The notes beneath the pieces are model-generated. The model was not told where the DNA came from. It did not search any database and saw nothing but the letters and a program-made list of their open reading frames with translations. Both the position numbers and the translations under genes were made by a program. From Nocardioides dokdonensis FR1436 (GTDB lineage Bacteria > Actinomycetota > Actinomycetes > Propionibacteriales > Nocardioidaceae), in the NCBI RefSeq assembly GCF_001653335.1, contig NZ_CP015079.1, positions 3,844,001 to 3,908,000 on the forward strand: a stretch of DNA of 64,000 bases, read 5' to 3'. Of this stretch, positions 29,671 to 38,485 are shown one piece after another. The first letter of the stretch is position 1, and each line of letters starts with the position of its first letter.

Positions 29671-30022
29671 GAGCGGGTCCGGTGGTGAGCTGGTCGGCGT
29701 CGAAGCACGTCCGCTCACCCGTGTGGCAGGCGGCGCCGACCTGGTCGACCTTGACGAGGATGGTGTCGCCGTCGCAGTCCAGGCGTACGTCGACGACGTG
29801 CTGGACGTGCCCGGACGTGTCGCCCTTGACCCAGTACTCCCGGCGGCTGCGCGACCAGTACGTCGCGCGGCCGGTGCTCAGGGTGCGGGCCAGGGCGGCG
29901 TCGTCCATCCAGCCGAGCATCAGCACCTCACCGGTGTCGTGCTGCTGGGCGATGGCCGGGACCAGCCCGTCGGCGGTGCGCTTGAGCCGGGCGGCGAGGG
30001 CGGGGTCGAGCTCGTCGGTCAT
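29663..30022 (-). CDS. hisI: Phosphoribosyl-AMP cyclohydrolase
   Basis: A 119-residue enzyme of histidine biosynthesis that opens the adenine ring of PR-AMP. Visible motifs are [32 protein letters not shown], the metal-binding DCDGDTILV and the zinc ligands in CHTGERTCF near the C-terminus. Length is normal for monofunctional HisI. ATG 30022 is preceded by a GGGGGA element. Other his genes are not in the window. Confidence 0.96.
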   Translation of the reverse strand: MTDELDPALAARLKRTADGLVPAIAQQHDTGEVLMLGWMDDAALARTLSTGRATYWSRSRREYWVKGDTSGHVQHVVDVRLDCDGDTILVKVDQVGAACHTGERTCFDADQLTTGPARG

Positions 30023-30048
30023 GGGCCCATCATCCCCCGGGCACCGGA

Positions 30049-30079
30049 CCGCCCCGCGCCGGGGAACGACGCGGGGCGG
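30049..30079 (-). terminator. Hairpin after the large secreted protein gene
   Basis: CCGCCCCGC (30049-30057) pairs with GCGGGGCGG (30071-30079) around a 13-nt loop. It lies about 22 bp downstream of the stop of the gene at 30101 (minus strand) and upstream of hisI. No T tract is present. Confidence 0.55.
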
Positions 30080-30100
30080 ACGGTGGGGGGCGGTGGTGGC

Positions 30101-33100
30101 TCAGCGGATGCGGAAGCTGACCGTCTTCTTGCCGTTGCGGATCTCGTCGGAGCCGCTGGTGAACTTCACCCGGACGGTGTGGAAGCCCTTGCTCAGACCG
30201 CGCACGACCAGCTTCGTGCTGCCGTCGGTGAGCGTCCTGGCGGCCAGGGTCTTCCGGTTCTCCTTCAGGGTGACCTTGCCGGGGACCGGGCTGACCCGGT
30301 CGGCCTGGACCCGGACCTTGAGGACCAGCTTGCTGCCCTTGGTCTTCTTGGCCACCTTGACCCGCGGCTTCTCCTTGCCGGCCGGCACGGCGGCGCCCAC
30401 CGGTCCCACCGCGGTGGTGGTGCGGGTCGCGTCGCCGCGGCCCTCCTGCGAGTAGGTGACCCGGGCCGAGATCCTGGCACCCTGGTCAGCGGAGGTCAGG
30501 AGGTAGCGGGTGCCGATGGCACCCGGGATCACCTGCGCATCGCGCAACCACTGCACGGCGCGGGTGGCGCCCGCGGGGTCGGTGACCCCGGTGTCGACGA
30601 CCAGCTCCTGGCCGACGACGGGACGCCCGGCGACCGTCGGTCCGGTCGTGACACCGACCGGCTCGACCGCCTGGGTGTCGATGGTGCGCGACAGCGAGAC
30701 AGCGGTGACGCTCTCGGCGCCCCGGGTGGCGGTGACGGCGACCGCGACGGCCTTGCCGGCCATGCTCTCGGTCACCACGATGCTCGGCGACGTGGCGCCC
30801 GCGATCGGGGCCCCGTCAGCGCGCCACTGGTAGCTGAACGTCAACCCGGTGCTCGGGTCCCAGGTGCCCGTGCTGGAGCGCAGCGTGCCGCCCGGAGCCG
30901 CGGTGCCCGAGATGACCGGCAGGGTCTTGTTGGTGATCGGACCGGTGGTCACGGCCTCCGTGGGAGCCGACGTCGCGGTCCCGGACGTCAGACCAGCCTT
31001 GCTCGCGGTGACCCGCACGGTGATCCTCTTGCCGGTCTCGGCGTCGCTCAGCTGCTGCGTCGACCGGGTGGCACCGGCGATCGCGACGCCGTCGGCCAGC
31101 CACTGGTAGGCGAACGAGGTCGGCTCGTTGGTCCAGGTGCCGTCCGTGGTCGACAGGGTCTCGCCGACCCGCGGGGTCCCGGTGATCCGGGGCGCGGTGC
31201 GGTTCGAGACGGTCGTCGGGTCCGCTGCGACCGGGGAGGTCGCCTCGGAGGTGGCGGTGCCCGGGTCGGAGCCCTGGGGGACGCTGGCGCCCACCCGGAC
31301 GGCGATGACCTTGCCCTCGTCGGCAGCGGTGGGCGTGTACGTCGTTCCGGTGGCGCCGGGCAGGACCTGGCCGGCCGCGAGCCACTGGTAGGTGAACGAC
31401 GGGTTGGCGGCGTTCCAGGTGCCCGGGTCCGCGGTGAGCGGCTTGCCGATGAACGGCTGCCCCTTGACGCTGGGCAGCGTGGTGGCGCGCAGCGTGCCTC
31501 GCACGACCTTCACCGTGGCGGCCGAGACGACCACGGAGTCGGGGTCGTTGGTCGTCTCGGTCACCTTGAGCGAGATCTGCTTGCCCAGCTGGGCCGCGGT
31601 GAGCACCAGGGTGCTGGCCGTGGCGCCCGCGATCGCCTGACCGTCGGCGAGCCACTGCAGCTCGAAGGTGCCGCCCTTGCTCCACTCACCGGTGGTGCCG
31701 GTCAGGGTCTCCCCCACGGCCGCCCGGCCGGTGACCTGCGGGTCCTGGCGGTTCTCGGTCTTCGGGTCGGCCGGCGCGTAGAACGGCGAGGCCTGCGACT
31801 TGCCGGTGGGCTTGCTGTTGGCCGCCTCGCTGATCTCGCCGGTGGATCGGATCGCCGTCACCTGCACCTTGTAGTGCTTCGGCGTGAAGTCGCCCATGAT
31901 GGGCAGCGGCGAGCGGCTGGGGATCGTGAACGTCTCCTGCGTGGCGCCGCCGATGGGCTGGAAACCGCTGGTGGCGTTGTCGGAGTGGAACCACTGGTAG
32001 GCGTAGGTGACGTCCGCTGCCGACCAGGTGCCCGGCCTGGCCGTGAGCTTGCCGCCCTCGACGGCCTGCCCGGCGATCCACGGCGCCGCCAGGTTGACGG
32101 GTGTGCCATCGGTCAGGCCGAAGTCGATACCGGTCACGGCGCTGGTCCCCAAAGCGATGTCGTCGGCGTCCTCCACGGTGTCGGTGGAGAGCCCGTCGAC
32201 GGTGTAGAAGCCCTTGCTCGTGCCCTGGTCGACACCCACTCGGTAGGTGCGCCCGCGAGCCTTGAGCTCGTAGGACCCGTCGCTGGCGGTCAGCGCGTCG
32301 GTCGGCTTCAGCCAGCCGCTCAGGACCGGCGCGCCGTCCTGGATGTCCTTGACGTAGCGGTAGTGCGCGGTGACGGTCTTGTCGCGCGCCGGTGCCCCGG
32401 TCGTGGTCGTGACCTTGCCCCGGATGGCCGAGACGCTCGGCAGCGCGTACTTCTGGACCGTCAGGCTCTGCTCAGGGGCGAGCGTGACGTCGGGGGCCTG
32501 GTCGAGACCGACCAGACCCGGCAGGAAGCCCTGGTTGGCGTTCGTGAGGGTGGCCAGCAGCCGGTAGCTGCCGCTGGGCACCGAGACGGAGAAGCCGCCG
32601 GCCGTGAGGGTCTGCTCGGCGACCGGGCGCCACTCGGTGTGGGCCGGGCCGCCCTGCTCGCCGTTCTCGGTGTAAGAGACCTTGCGCAGCAGGGTGACCT
32701 TGCCGCCCTGGGTGTACGTCGAGCCGTCGGCCTCGGTGAGCGAGCCCGCGAGGACCGCCAGCGTCGGCAGCGTCGCGTCGCGACCGCTCAGCACCTCGTG
32801 CTCGGCGACGGAGAGGTTCTGGCCCTCGTCGGCCACGGTGGCCGCCGGGAACCACCGGGGCTCGCGACCCGGCTTGCTGAACTGCAGGCGGAACGGCTTC
32901 TCGAGACCCGCGTTCTCAACGGTGACTGCGTACCGGCCCGCCTTGTCGGTGATGGCCTGGCCGGCGTACGACGGCTTGGCGACCCACTCCTTCGTGGCCC
33001 TCGCGTAGACGACCGGCGTGACGTCGACACCCTGCAACGGGTTGCCGGCGTTGTCCCGCACCGTGCCGATGACCTGGGCGACGCGCTTGAGCGTGGCGTC

Positions 33101-34507
33101 GACGCCGGTCTTGGGCGTCACGAACGTGGCCTGCACCTTGTCGGCGGTGGCCTGGGTGGCCTTGGCACTGAAGTACTGCGTCTCGAAGCCCGGGGCGTGG
33201 AAGCCCACGACGTACTGGGCGCTGTCCACCGGCGGCACGTTCGCGGTGTAGGAGCCGTCGGCCCGCGTCTTGGCCTGCGTCGTCTGGACCTCGGTCCACA
33301 CGGGCTTGCCCGAGGCGTCGGTGGTGCCGGTCTCCACGGAGACGGTCACGCCCTGAACCGGCTGCGTGGTCGTCCCGTTCAGGGTGTCGACGGTGCCAGT
33401 GATGGTCGTGGTGCTGGCGTTGCCGAGCTTGGCGTCGAGGCGACGGACGACCCCCTCCTCGATCTTGATCTCGGCCGCCTTCGAGCCGTCCGTGGTCATC
33501 GAGCCGTTGTCGAAGTAGTAGGTGCCGAAGGCCGGCGCCCGGACCTGGACGATGTAGGAGCCGAAGACCTGGTCCACCATCCAGCGCCCGTCGGTCCCGG
33601 TGGCGTCGCTGACCGCCGTGGTCTGGTTCCCGTCGGCATCGACCTGGGTGTCCGTGATCGCTCCGGTGTCGCCGTCGGCCTTGCGCCGCGTGTAGACCCG
33701 GATGTCAGCGTTCTCGATCGGCACGCCGCTCTGCGTGGTGACGATGCCGCCCATCTGCGAGCGCTGGAGGTCGGTCACGAAGCCGTGCACGTCGGTGCGG
33801 GTCTGCTTGTCAGCGAGGACGACCGACGTGGCCGCAGCCCTGTCGGGCGTGCTCTCCGAGGCGGAGCGGAAGTAGGACGTCCGGTAGCCGCTCTTGCCGA
33901 AGGTCACGGTGTAGCTGCCCGGCAGCACGTCGTCGATCTTGTAGGCGCCCTGGGCGTCGGTGGTGGCCGACCCCTGGACCGATCCCGATCCGGTGGACGG
34001 GGTCAGCGTGACCGTGACTGCCGAGAGCTTGTCGCCCTCGAGGCTGCCCTTGCGGCTCACGATGCCGCTGATCTCGGCGCTGCCCCGGGTCAGCTTGTTG
34101 GTGAGCCCGGTCCGCCCGCCGGTGATCGCGACCCTGCTCGCCTCGTCCAGGTTGGTGGTCGCGTCCGCGCCGGCCTTGTAGTAGGCCACGTCGTACCCCG
34201 GTGCCGTGTAGCGCACGAGGTACTCGTCCTTCGCGGCGTCGTTCACCGTCGCCGACCACGCCCCGTTCACGTCAGTGGTGCTTGCGGCGTTGACGAGCGG
34301 GTCGAACGACGGGCCGGCCTTCTCGCCGAGCTGGACGGTCACACCCTGCAACGGCGCACCGTCGCGGCCGAGGACCTTCCCGGCGACGGTGACCTCGGCC
34401 GCGAAGGCCGGCACCGAGAACGTGCCCACCACCAAGGCGATGACGGTGAGGAGCAGGAAGGGCAAGGAGAGCCTTCGAGCGGGGTGGCGGGACGTGAGCG
34501 AGGGCAT
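30101..34507 (-). CDS. Large secreted protein with carboxypeptidase-regulatory-like and Ig-like repeats
   Basis: A 1468-residue exported protein. A Sec signal peptide (RRLSLPFLLLTVIALVVGTF ending PAFA-AE) is followed by about eight beta-sandwich modules of the form G-x-V-x-x-x-x-G-x-P-L-x-G-V-x-V (for example VAGKVLGRDGAPLQGVTVQL and GKVTTTTGAPARDKTVTAH), typical of carboxypeptidase regulatory-like domains, up to about residue 830. Six Ig-like modules follow, each with a GTW / YQWLADG / IAGAT pattern. A final basic domain of about 95 residues ends SGSDEIRNGKKTVSFRIR. There is no LPxTG motif or membrane anchor, so it is probably released or loosely wall-bound. ATG 34507 has GGAGAGG 6 bp upstream. 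The function is unknown; a surface or matrix role is an inference. Confidence 0.9.
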   Translation of the reverse strand: MPSLTSRHPARRLSLPFLLLTVIALVVGTFSVPAFAAEVTVAGKVLGRDGAPLQGVTVQLGEKAGPSFDPLVNAASTTDVNGAWSATVNDAAKDEYLVRYTAPGYDVAYYKAGADATTNLDEASRVAITGGRTGLTNKLTRGSAEISGIVSRKGSLEGDKLSAVTVTLTPSTGSGSVQGSATTDAQGAYKIDDVLPGSYTVTFGKSGYRTSYFRSASESTPDRAAATSVVLADKQTRTDVHGFVTDLQRSQMGGIVTTQSGVPIENADIRVYTRRKADGDTGAITDTQVDADGNQTTAVSDATGTDGRWMVDQVFGSYIVQVRAPAFGTYYFDNGSMTTDGSKAAEIKIEEGVVRRLDAKLGNASTTTITGTVDTLNGTTTQPVQGVTVSVETGTTDASGKPVWTEVQTTQAKTRADGSYTANVPPVDSAQYVVGFHAPGFETQYFSAKATQATADKVQATFVTPKTGVDATLKRVAQVIGTVRDNAGNPLQGVDVTPVVYARATKEWVAKPSYAGQAITDKAGRYAVTVENAGLEKPFRLQFSKPGREPRWFPAATVADEGQNLSVAEHEVLSGRDATLPTLAVLAGSLTEADGSTYTQGGKVTLLRKVSYTENGEQGGPAHTEWRPVAEQTLTAGGFSVSVPSGSYRLLATLTNANQGFLPGLVGLDQAPDVTLAPEQSLTVQKYALPSVSAIRGKVTTTTGAPARDKTVTAHYRYVKDIQDGAPVLSGWLKPTDALTASDGSYELKARGRTYRVGVDQGTSKGFYTVDGLSTDTVEDADDIALGTSAVTGIDFGLTDGTPVNLAAPWIAGQAVEGGKLTARPGTWSAADVTYAYQWFHSDNATSGFQPIGGATQETFTIPSRSPLPIMGDFTPKHYKVQVTAIRSTGEISEAANSKPTGKSQASPFYAPADPKTENRQDPQVTGRAAVGETLTGTTGEWSKGGTFELQWLADGQAIAGATASTLVLTAAQLGKQISLKVTETTNDPDSVVVSAATVKVVRGTLRATTLPSVKGQPFIGKPLTADPGTWNAANPSFTYQWLAAGQVLPGATGTTYTPTAADEGKVIAVRVGASVPQGSDPGTATSEATSPVAADPTTVSNRTAPRITGTPRVGETLSTTDGTWTNEPTSFAYQWLADGVAIAGATRSTQQLSDAETGKRITVRVTASKAGLTSGTATSAPTEAVTTGPITNKTLPVISGTAAPGGTLRSSTGTWDPSTGLTFSYQWRADGAPIAGATSPSIVVTESMAGKAVAVAVTATRGAESVTAVSLSRTIDTQAVEPVGVTTGPTVAGRPVVGQELVVDTGVTDPAGATRAVQWLRDAQVIPGAIGTRYLLTSADQGARISARVTYSQEGRGDATRTTTAVGPVGAAVPAGKEKPRVKVAKKTKGSKLVLKVRVQADRVSPVPGKVTLKENRKTLAARTLTDGSTKLVVRGLSKGFHTVRVKFTSGSDEIRNGKKTVSFRIR

Positions 34508-34673
34508 GGAACACCTCTCCAGGTGGGGGACGCGGCACCGCCCGAGAGGGGTCGGCACGGCGTCAACCGTGAGACCCCCTGGGGTGTTACGGCTGGGGGT
34601 AAAGAAGACCCTCAGCCACCTCCGAGGACTAGACCTGGCGGTCCAGACCACTGGCGGTACCCGCCGCGTCTGA
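34508..34673. other. Intergenic region upstream of the secreted protein gene
   Basis: 166 bp between the ABC exporter stop and the secreted protein start. On the minus strand GGCTGAGGGT and ACCCCCAGCC can pair around CTTCTTT (about 34591-34617), which could be a weak terminator for the exporter operon. No known riboswitch consensus was recognised. The secreted protein's promoter probably lies here. Confidence 0.4.
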
Positions 34674-36497
34674 TCAGGAGCTGCCCGGATGTCCCTGCTG
34701 GGCGACCCACGAGGCGTGCAGGCCGGCGTACACCGAGCCCTCCTGCGTCACCAGCTCGGCATGCGGGCCGCGCTGGACGATGTGGCCCTGGTCGACCACC
34801 ACGACCTCGTCGGCAGCCTCGGCCGTCGACATGCGGTGCGCGATGGTCACCGAGGTGCGCCCGCTCATCAGCCGTTCCAGGGCCCGGCCGATGCGCATCT
34901 CCAACGAGGGGTCCACGGCACTGGTGGCCTCGTCGAGGACCAGCAGGTCGGGGTCGGCGAGGTGCGCGCGCAGCAGGGCGACCAGCTGGCGCTCCCCGGC
35001 CGACAGGGACTCGCCCCGCTGGCCGACCCGGGTGTCCAACCCGCGCGGCAGCCCGGCCAGCCAGTCCCCGAGACCGAGCTCGTCGGCGCTGGCGAGGATG
35101 TCCTCGGCCGTGGCGTCGAGCTTGCCGTAGCGCACGTTGGCGGTGATCGTGTCGTCGAAGAGGAAACCCTCCTGAGGCACCAGCACCACGCTTCGGCGCA
35201 GCGTCGCCTGGGCGATGTCGCGCACGTCCACCCCGTCGAGCAGCACGGCGCCCTCGCTGGGGTCCATCAGCCGCGTCAACAGCTTGGCGAACGTCGACTT
35301 GCCCGACCCGGTCTCGCCGACGATGGCGACCCGGCGCCCGGCGTCGATCGACATGTCCACGTCGCGCAGCACCGGTGGGCCACCGGGGTAGGAGAAGGTG
35401 ACCTCGTCGAACCGGACGTCGATCGGTCCCGGCGGCAGGTCGTGGCCGGCCGGGCCGGGGTCGACGAGGTCGGCCGGGGTGTCGAGGATGCCGATCACCC
35501 GGCGCCAGCCCGCGATCGCGAGCTGGGCGTCGGTGAGGATCTGGGTGCCCATCTGCACGGGGCCCACGAAGAGGGTGACCAGGAAGGCGAAGGCGAGCAC
35601 CTCGCCCGCGCTGATGTCGCCGGCGAGGCCGAGCAGCACGCCGATCACGATCACCCCGGCGTTGGCCAGGCCCGCCGAGACGCCACCGAGCGAGAACGAG
35701 AACGCCGTGAACCCCTGCGCCCGGGTGCTGGCGGCGCGGTGCGCGTCGACGGCCCGGTCGATGCGGTCCTGGGTCCGCGACTGCACGGCGTACGACCGCA
35801 CGACGGCGGCGCCGACGACCGGCTCGGAGATCGCCGAGAGCATCACGCCGACCTGGTTGCGCACGATGCCGTAGGCCAGGGACAGCTTGCGCTGGAAGTA
35901 CTTCAGCGACATGAACAGCGGGGCGAAGCACAACCAGACGACGAGCGTGAGCTGCCAGGAGTAGACGAGCATCACGATGGTCGCGATCACCACCTGGCCG
36001 ATGCTGACCACGAAGAGCAGGCCGCCGAAGACCAGGAACTGGCTGACCTGGTCGACGTCGCTGGTGACCCGCGCCACGAGGGCCCCGCGGCGCTCGGTGT
36101 TCTGGGTCAGCAGCGGCAGGTCGTGGACGTGGCGGAAGGCCTTCGTGCGCAGCGTGGCCAGGCCGCCCTCGGCGGTGCGGAACAGCCGGCTGGTCATCTT
36201 GTACGAGGCCCAGGAGGTCAGCACGATCGCCAACCCGGCGACCACACCCATCCAGGCCGTGAACGCCAGGTCCGGACCGGCGTCGGCACCCAGGCCGCGG
36301 TCGAGGGTCTGCTGCACCGCGACCGGGACGACGACCTGGCCCGCGGAGGCCAGCACCGCGTAGGCCAGGGTGCCCCGGATGCCGATGGTCAGCTCGGGCG
36401 AGTGGTGCAGCCCGCGCCGGATGGTCTCCAGCGCGCGCATCTCCTCGCCGGTGTCGAGCTCGGTGCCCGAGCTCGAGGCGGCGCGGACGGCGCTCAT
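34674..36497 (-). CDS. ABC exporter subunit with canonical catalytic residues
   Basis: A 607-residue half-transporter: six transmembrane helices (about 40-330) fused to an ATPase domain. Walker A is VGETGSGKST, Walker B LLVLDEATSAVD with the catalytic glutamate, and the switch histidine is in IAHRMST. The signature is LSAGERQ, a departure from LSGGQ. Its ATG overlaps the stop of the upstream half-transporter by 4 bp, and the pair surely forms a heterodimer. The altered signature here faces the degenerate site of the partner, the arrangement known for asymmetric exporters such as TM287/288 and BmrCD. The substrate (lipid, peptide or drug) is unknown. Confidence 0.92.
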   Translation of the reverse strand: MSAVRAASSSGTELDTGEEMRALETIRRGLHHSPELTIGIRGTLAYAVLASAGQVVVPVAVQQTLDRGLGADAGPDLAFTAWMGVVAGLAIVLTSWASYKMTSRLFRTAEGGLATLRTKAFRHVHDLPLLTQNTERRGALVARVTSDVDQVSQFLVFGGLLFVVSIGQVVIATIVMLVYSWQLTLVVWLCFAPLFMSLKYFQRKLSLAYGIVRNQVGVMLSAISEPVVGAAVVRSYAVQSRTQDRIDRAVDAHRAASTRAQGFTAFSFSLGGVSAGLANAGVIVIGVLLGLAGDISAGEVLAFAFLVTLFVGPVQMGTQILTDAQLAIAGWRRVIGILDTPADLVDPGPAGHDLPPGPIDVRFDEVTFSYPGGPPVLRDVDMSIDAGRRVAIVGETGSGKSTFAKLLTRLMDPSEGAVLLDGVDVRDIAQATLRRSVVLVPQEGFLFDDTITANVRYGKLDATAEDILASADELGLGDWLAGLPRGLDTRVGQRGESLSAGERQLVALLRAHLADPDLLVLDEATSAVDPSLEMRIGRALERLMSGRTSVTIAHRMSTAEAADEVVVVDQGHIVQRGPHAELVTQEGSVYAGLHASWVAQQGHPGSS

Positions 36498-38377
36498 GAC
36501 GGCTCCCCCGTGGTGGCGACGGCACCGACCGCGTCGGGCTCGTCCTCGTAGGCGTTGACCAGGGCGGCGTACGACGCGCTGCGGGCGAGCAGCTCCGCGT
36601 GCGTGCCGCGGTCCGCGACGCGACCGTCCTCGAGGTGCACCACCTCGTCGGCCAGCCCGATGGTGGCCTTGCGGTAGGCCACCACCAGCAGGCTGGGCCG
36701 GTCGGCGCCGGACCCGGTGCCGCGCAGCGAGGCCAGGATGCGCGCCTCGACCTCGGGGTCGACCGCGGAGGTGGCGTCGTCGAGCACGAGCAGGCGCGGG
36801 CGGCGCACGAGGGCCCGGGCCAGCGAGATCCGCTGGCGCTGCCCGCCCGAGAGGGAGGTGCCGCGCTCGCCGAGGCGGGCGTCGAGACCGTCGGGCAGGG
36901 CGGCGACGAAGCCGTCGGCCTGGGCCGCGCGCAGCACCGCCCAGATCTCCTCGTCGCTGGCCTCGAGTCCGAGGGTGATGTTGCCGCGCACCGTGTCGTC
37001 GAAGAGGAACGCGGTCTGCGGCACGAGGGCCACGGCCGCCGCCAGCTCGCCGGGCGCGAGCTCGCGCAGGTCCTGCCCGTCGAGCACGACGCGCCCCTCG
37101 TCGGGGTCGACCAGCCGGCTGACCAGCGAGGTCAGCGTGCTCTTCCCCGACGCCGTGGCGCCGACGAGCGCGACCGTGCGGCCGGGCTCGACGGTGAAGC
37201 TGAGGTCGTCCAGCAGGCGTCGCCCGGGTTCGTAGGCGTAGGTCAGCCCGTCGATCTCCAGGCGCGCGCCGGCGACGTCGGTGCCCGCGAGCGAGGAGGC
37301 GCCGTACGTCATCTCACCGGTGGCGTCCAGGACGCTGGTGACCCGACGGAAGCCCACGACGCTGCGCGGGAACTCGCCGAGCAGCCAGCCGATCGAGCGG
37401 ATGGGGAAGGAGACGATCGTGAGCAGGTAGGCGACCTGCACGACGTTGCCCGGGTCGGTGGCACCGGTCTGGACGCGCGCGACGCCGACCGCCAGGACGA
37501 CGAGGACGCCGAGGTTCGGCAGCGCCGCCAGGGCCGGGTCGAACATCGCCCGGATGCGTCCGGCACGCACCAGCACACCGCGCAGCTCCTGCGCCTTGGC
37601 CGAGAAGCGCTCGGTCTCCTCGCCCTCGCGGCCCAGGGTCTTGACCACCATGGCGCCGTCGAAGGACTCGTGGGCGACCTCGGAGAGCTCGGCCCGCAGC
37701 TGCTGGGCGCGCGTCATCAGCGGCGAGCTGAGCCGCTGGAAGACGATGTTCGCGGCGATCACGCAGGGGAAGACGAGCAGGCCGACCACGGCCAGCACCA
37801 GGTCGGCCACGAGCATCTGGCCGACCGCGATCACCATCATCGCGACGGTGCCCACCGCCATCGGCAGCGGCGCCACCGGTCCCCAGGCGGCCTCGACGTC
37901 CGAGTTGGCGTTGGAGAGCAGCTGGCCGGTCGGGTGGCGCTGGTGCCACTCCATGGGCAGGGCGAGGTACTGCCGGGTCACGGCGCGACGGGTGTGGGCC
38001 TGCATGCGGTACTGCATGATCCCGGCGCCCAGCCGGCGCGCGACGATGCCCACCGCCCGCAGGATGGCCACTCCGAGGAAGAGCCCGAAGACGGCCCAGA
38101 GCAGGCCGGAGCCGATCTCACCGGTCTCGAAGGCCGGCAGCAGGACGTGCTCGGTCGACCAGCCCAGCACCCACGCGTCGGCGACCGTCAGGGCGCCGAA
38201 GAGGATGCTGCCCAGGGTCGAGACCGCGAAGACCCACGGCTCGCGCTTGATCGCCACCCACAGCACCGCGAAGCCGTCGCGGGTGGTGGTGGCGCGGCTG
38301 CGCGACGGGGTCGCGGGCGGTGCGGCGGGGCGCTGTCCCGGCTCGTCGTCCACGACCTCGTCCACGACCTGGCTCAC
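36494..38377 (-). CDS. ABC exporter subunit with degenerate ATP site residues
   Basis: About 627 residues: membrane domain (about 45-350) then ATPase. Walker A is VGATASGKST and the signature LSGGQRQ is canonical, but Walker B reads LLVLDDATSAVD (aspartate in place of the catalytic glutamate) and the switch region reads VVAYRKAT (tyrosine in place of histidine). It is therefore the non-hydrolytic partner of the downstream subunit. GTG 38377 was chosen since the frame upstream (to 38419) is not protein-like; GGAGAGG lies about 12-13 bp before it, so the start remains uncertain. The residues after the start are acidic (QVVDEVVDDEPG). First gene of a two-gene operon. Confidence 0.9.
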   Translation of the reverse strand: MSQVVDEVVDDEPGQRPAAPPATPSRSRATTTRDGFAVLWVAIKREPWVFAVSTLGSILFGALTVADAWVLGWSTEHVLLPAFETGEIGSGLLWAVFGLFLGVAILRAVGIVARRLGAGIMQYRMQAHTRRAVTRQYLALPMEWHQRHPTGQLLSNANSDVEAAWGPVAPLPMAVGTVAMMVIAVGQMLVADLVLAVVGLLVFPCVIAANIVFQRLSSPLMTRAQQLRAELSEVAHESFDGAMVVKTLGREGEETERFSAKAQELRGVLVRAGRIRAMFDPALAALPNLGVLVVLAVGVARVQTGATDPGNVVQVAYLLTIVSFPIRSIGWLLGEFPRSVVGFRRVTSVLDATGEMTYGASSLAGTDVAGARLEIDGLTYAYEPGRRLLDDLSFTVEPGRTVALVGATASGKSTLTSLVSRLVDPDEGRVVLDGQDLRELAPGELAAAVALVPQTAFLFDDTVRGNITLGLEASDEEIWAVLRAAQADGFVAALPDGLDARLGERGTSLSGGQRQRISLARALVRRPRLLVLDDATSAVDPEVEARILASLRGTGSGADRPSLLVVAYRKATIGLADEVVHLEDGRVADRGTHAELLARSASYAALVNAYEDEPDAVGAVATTGEPS

Positions 38378-38485
38378 CGCTGCCTGCCCTCTCCTGCACG
38401 TCCCTCCGACCGCAGGCAAACCCTGCGGCGGCCGCGGCTATTCCCGCTCGTCACGAACCTCCCACACTCCTCCTAAGGTGGCCTC

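Noticed and set aside
34508..34673. Riboswitch in front of the secreted protein
   Set aside because: I compared it by eye with cyclic-di-GMP and ydaO-type consensus elements and found no matching conserved blocks; only a weak hairpin is visible.
29519..35146. A 1875-residue plus-strand open frame opposite the secreted protein
   Set aside because: It is a stop-free shadow of the repetitive secreted protein gene, with no ribosome site and no recognisable motifs; signal peptide and domains are clear on the minus strand.
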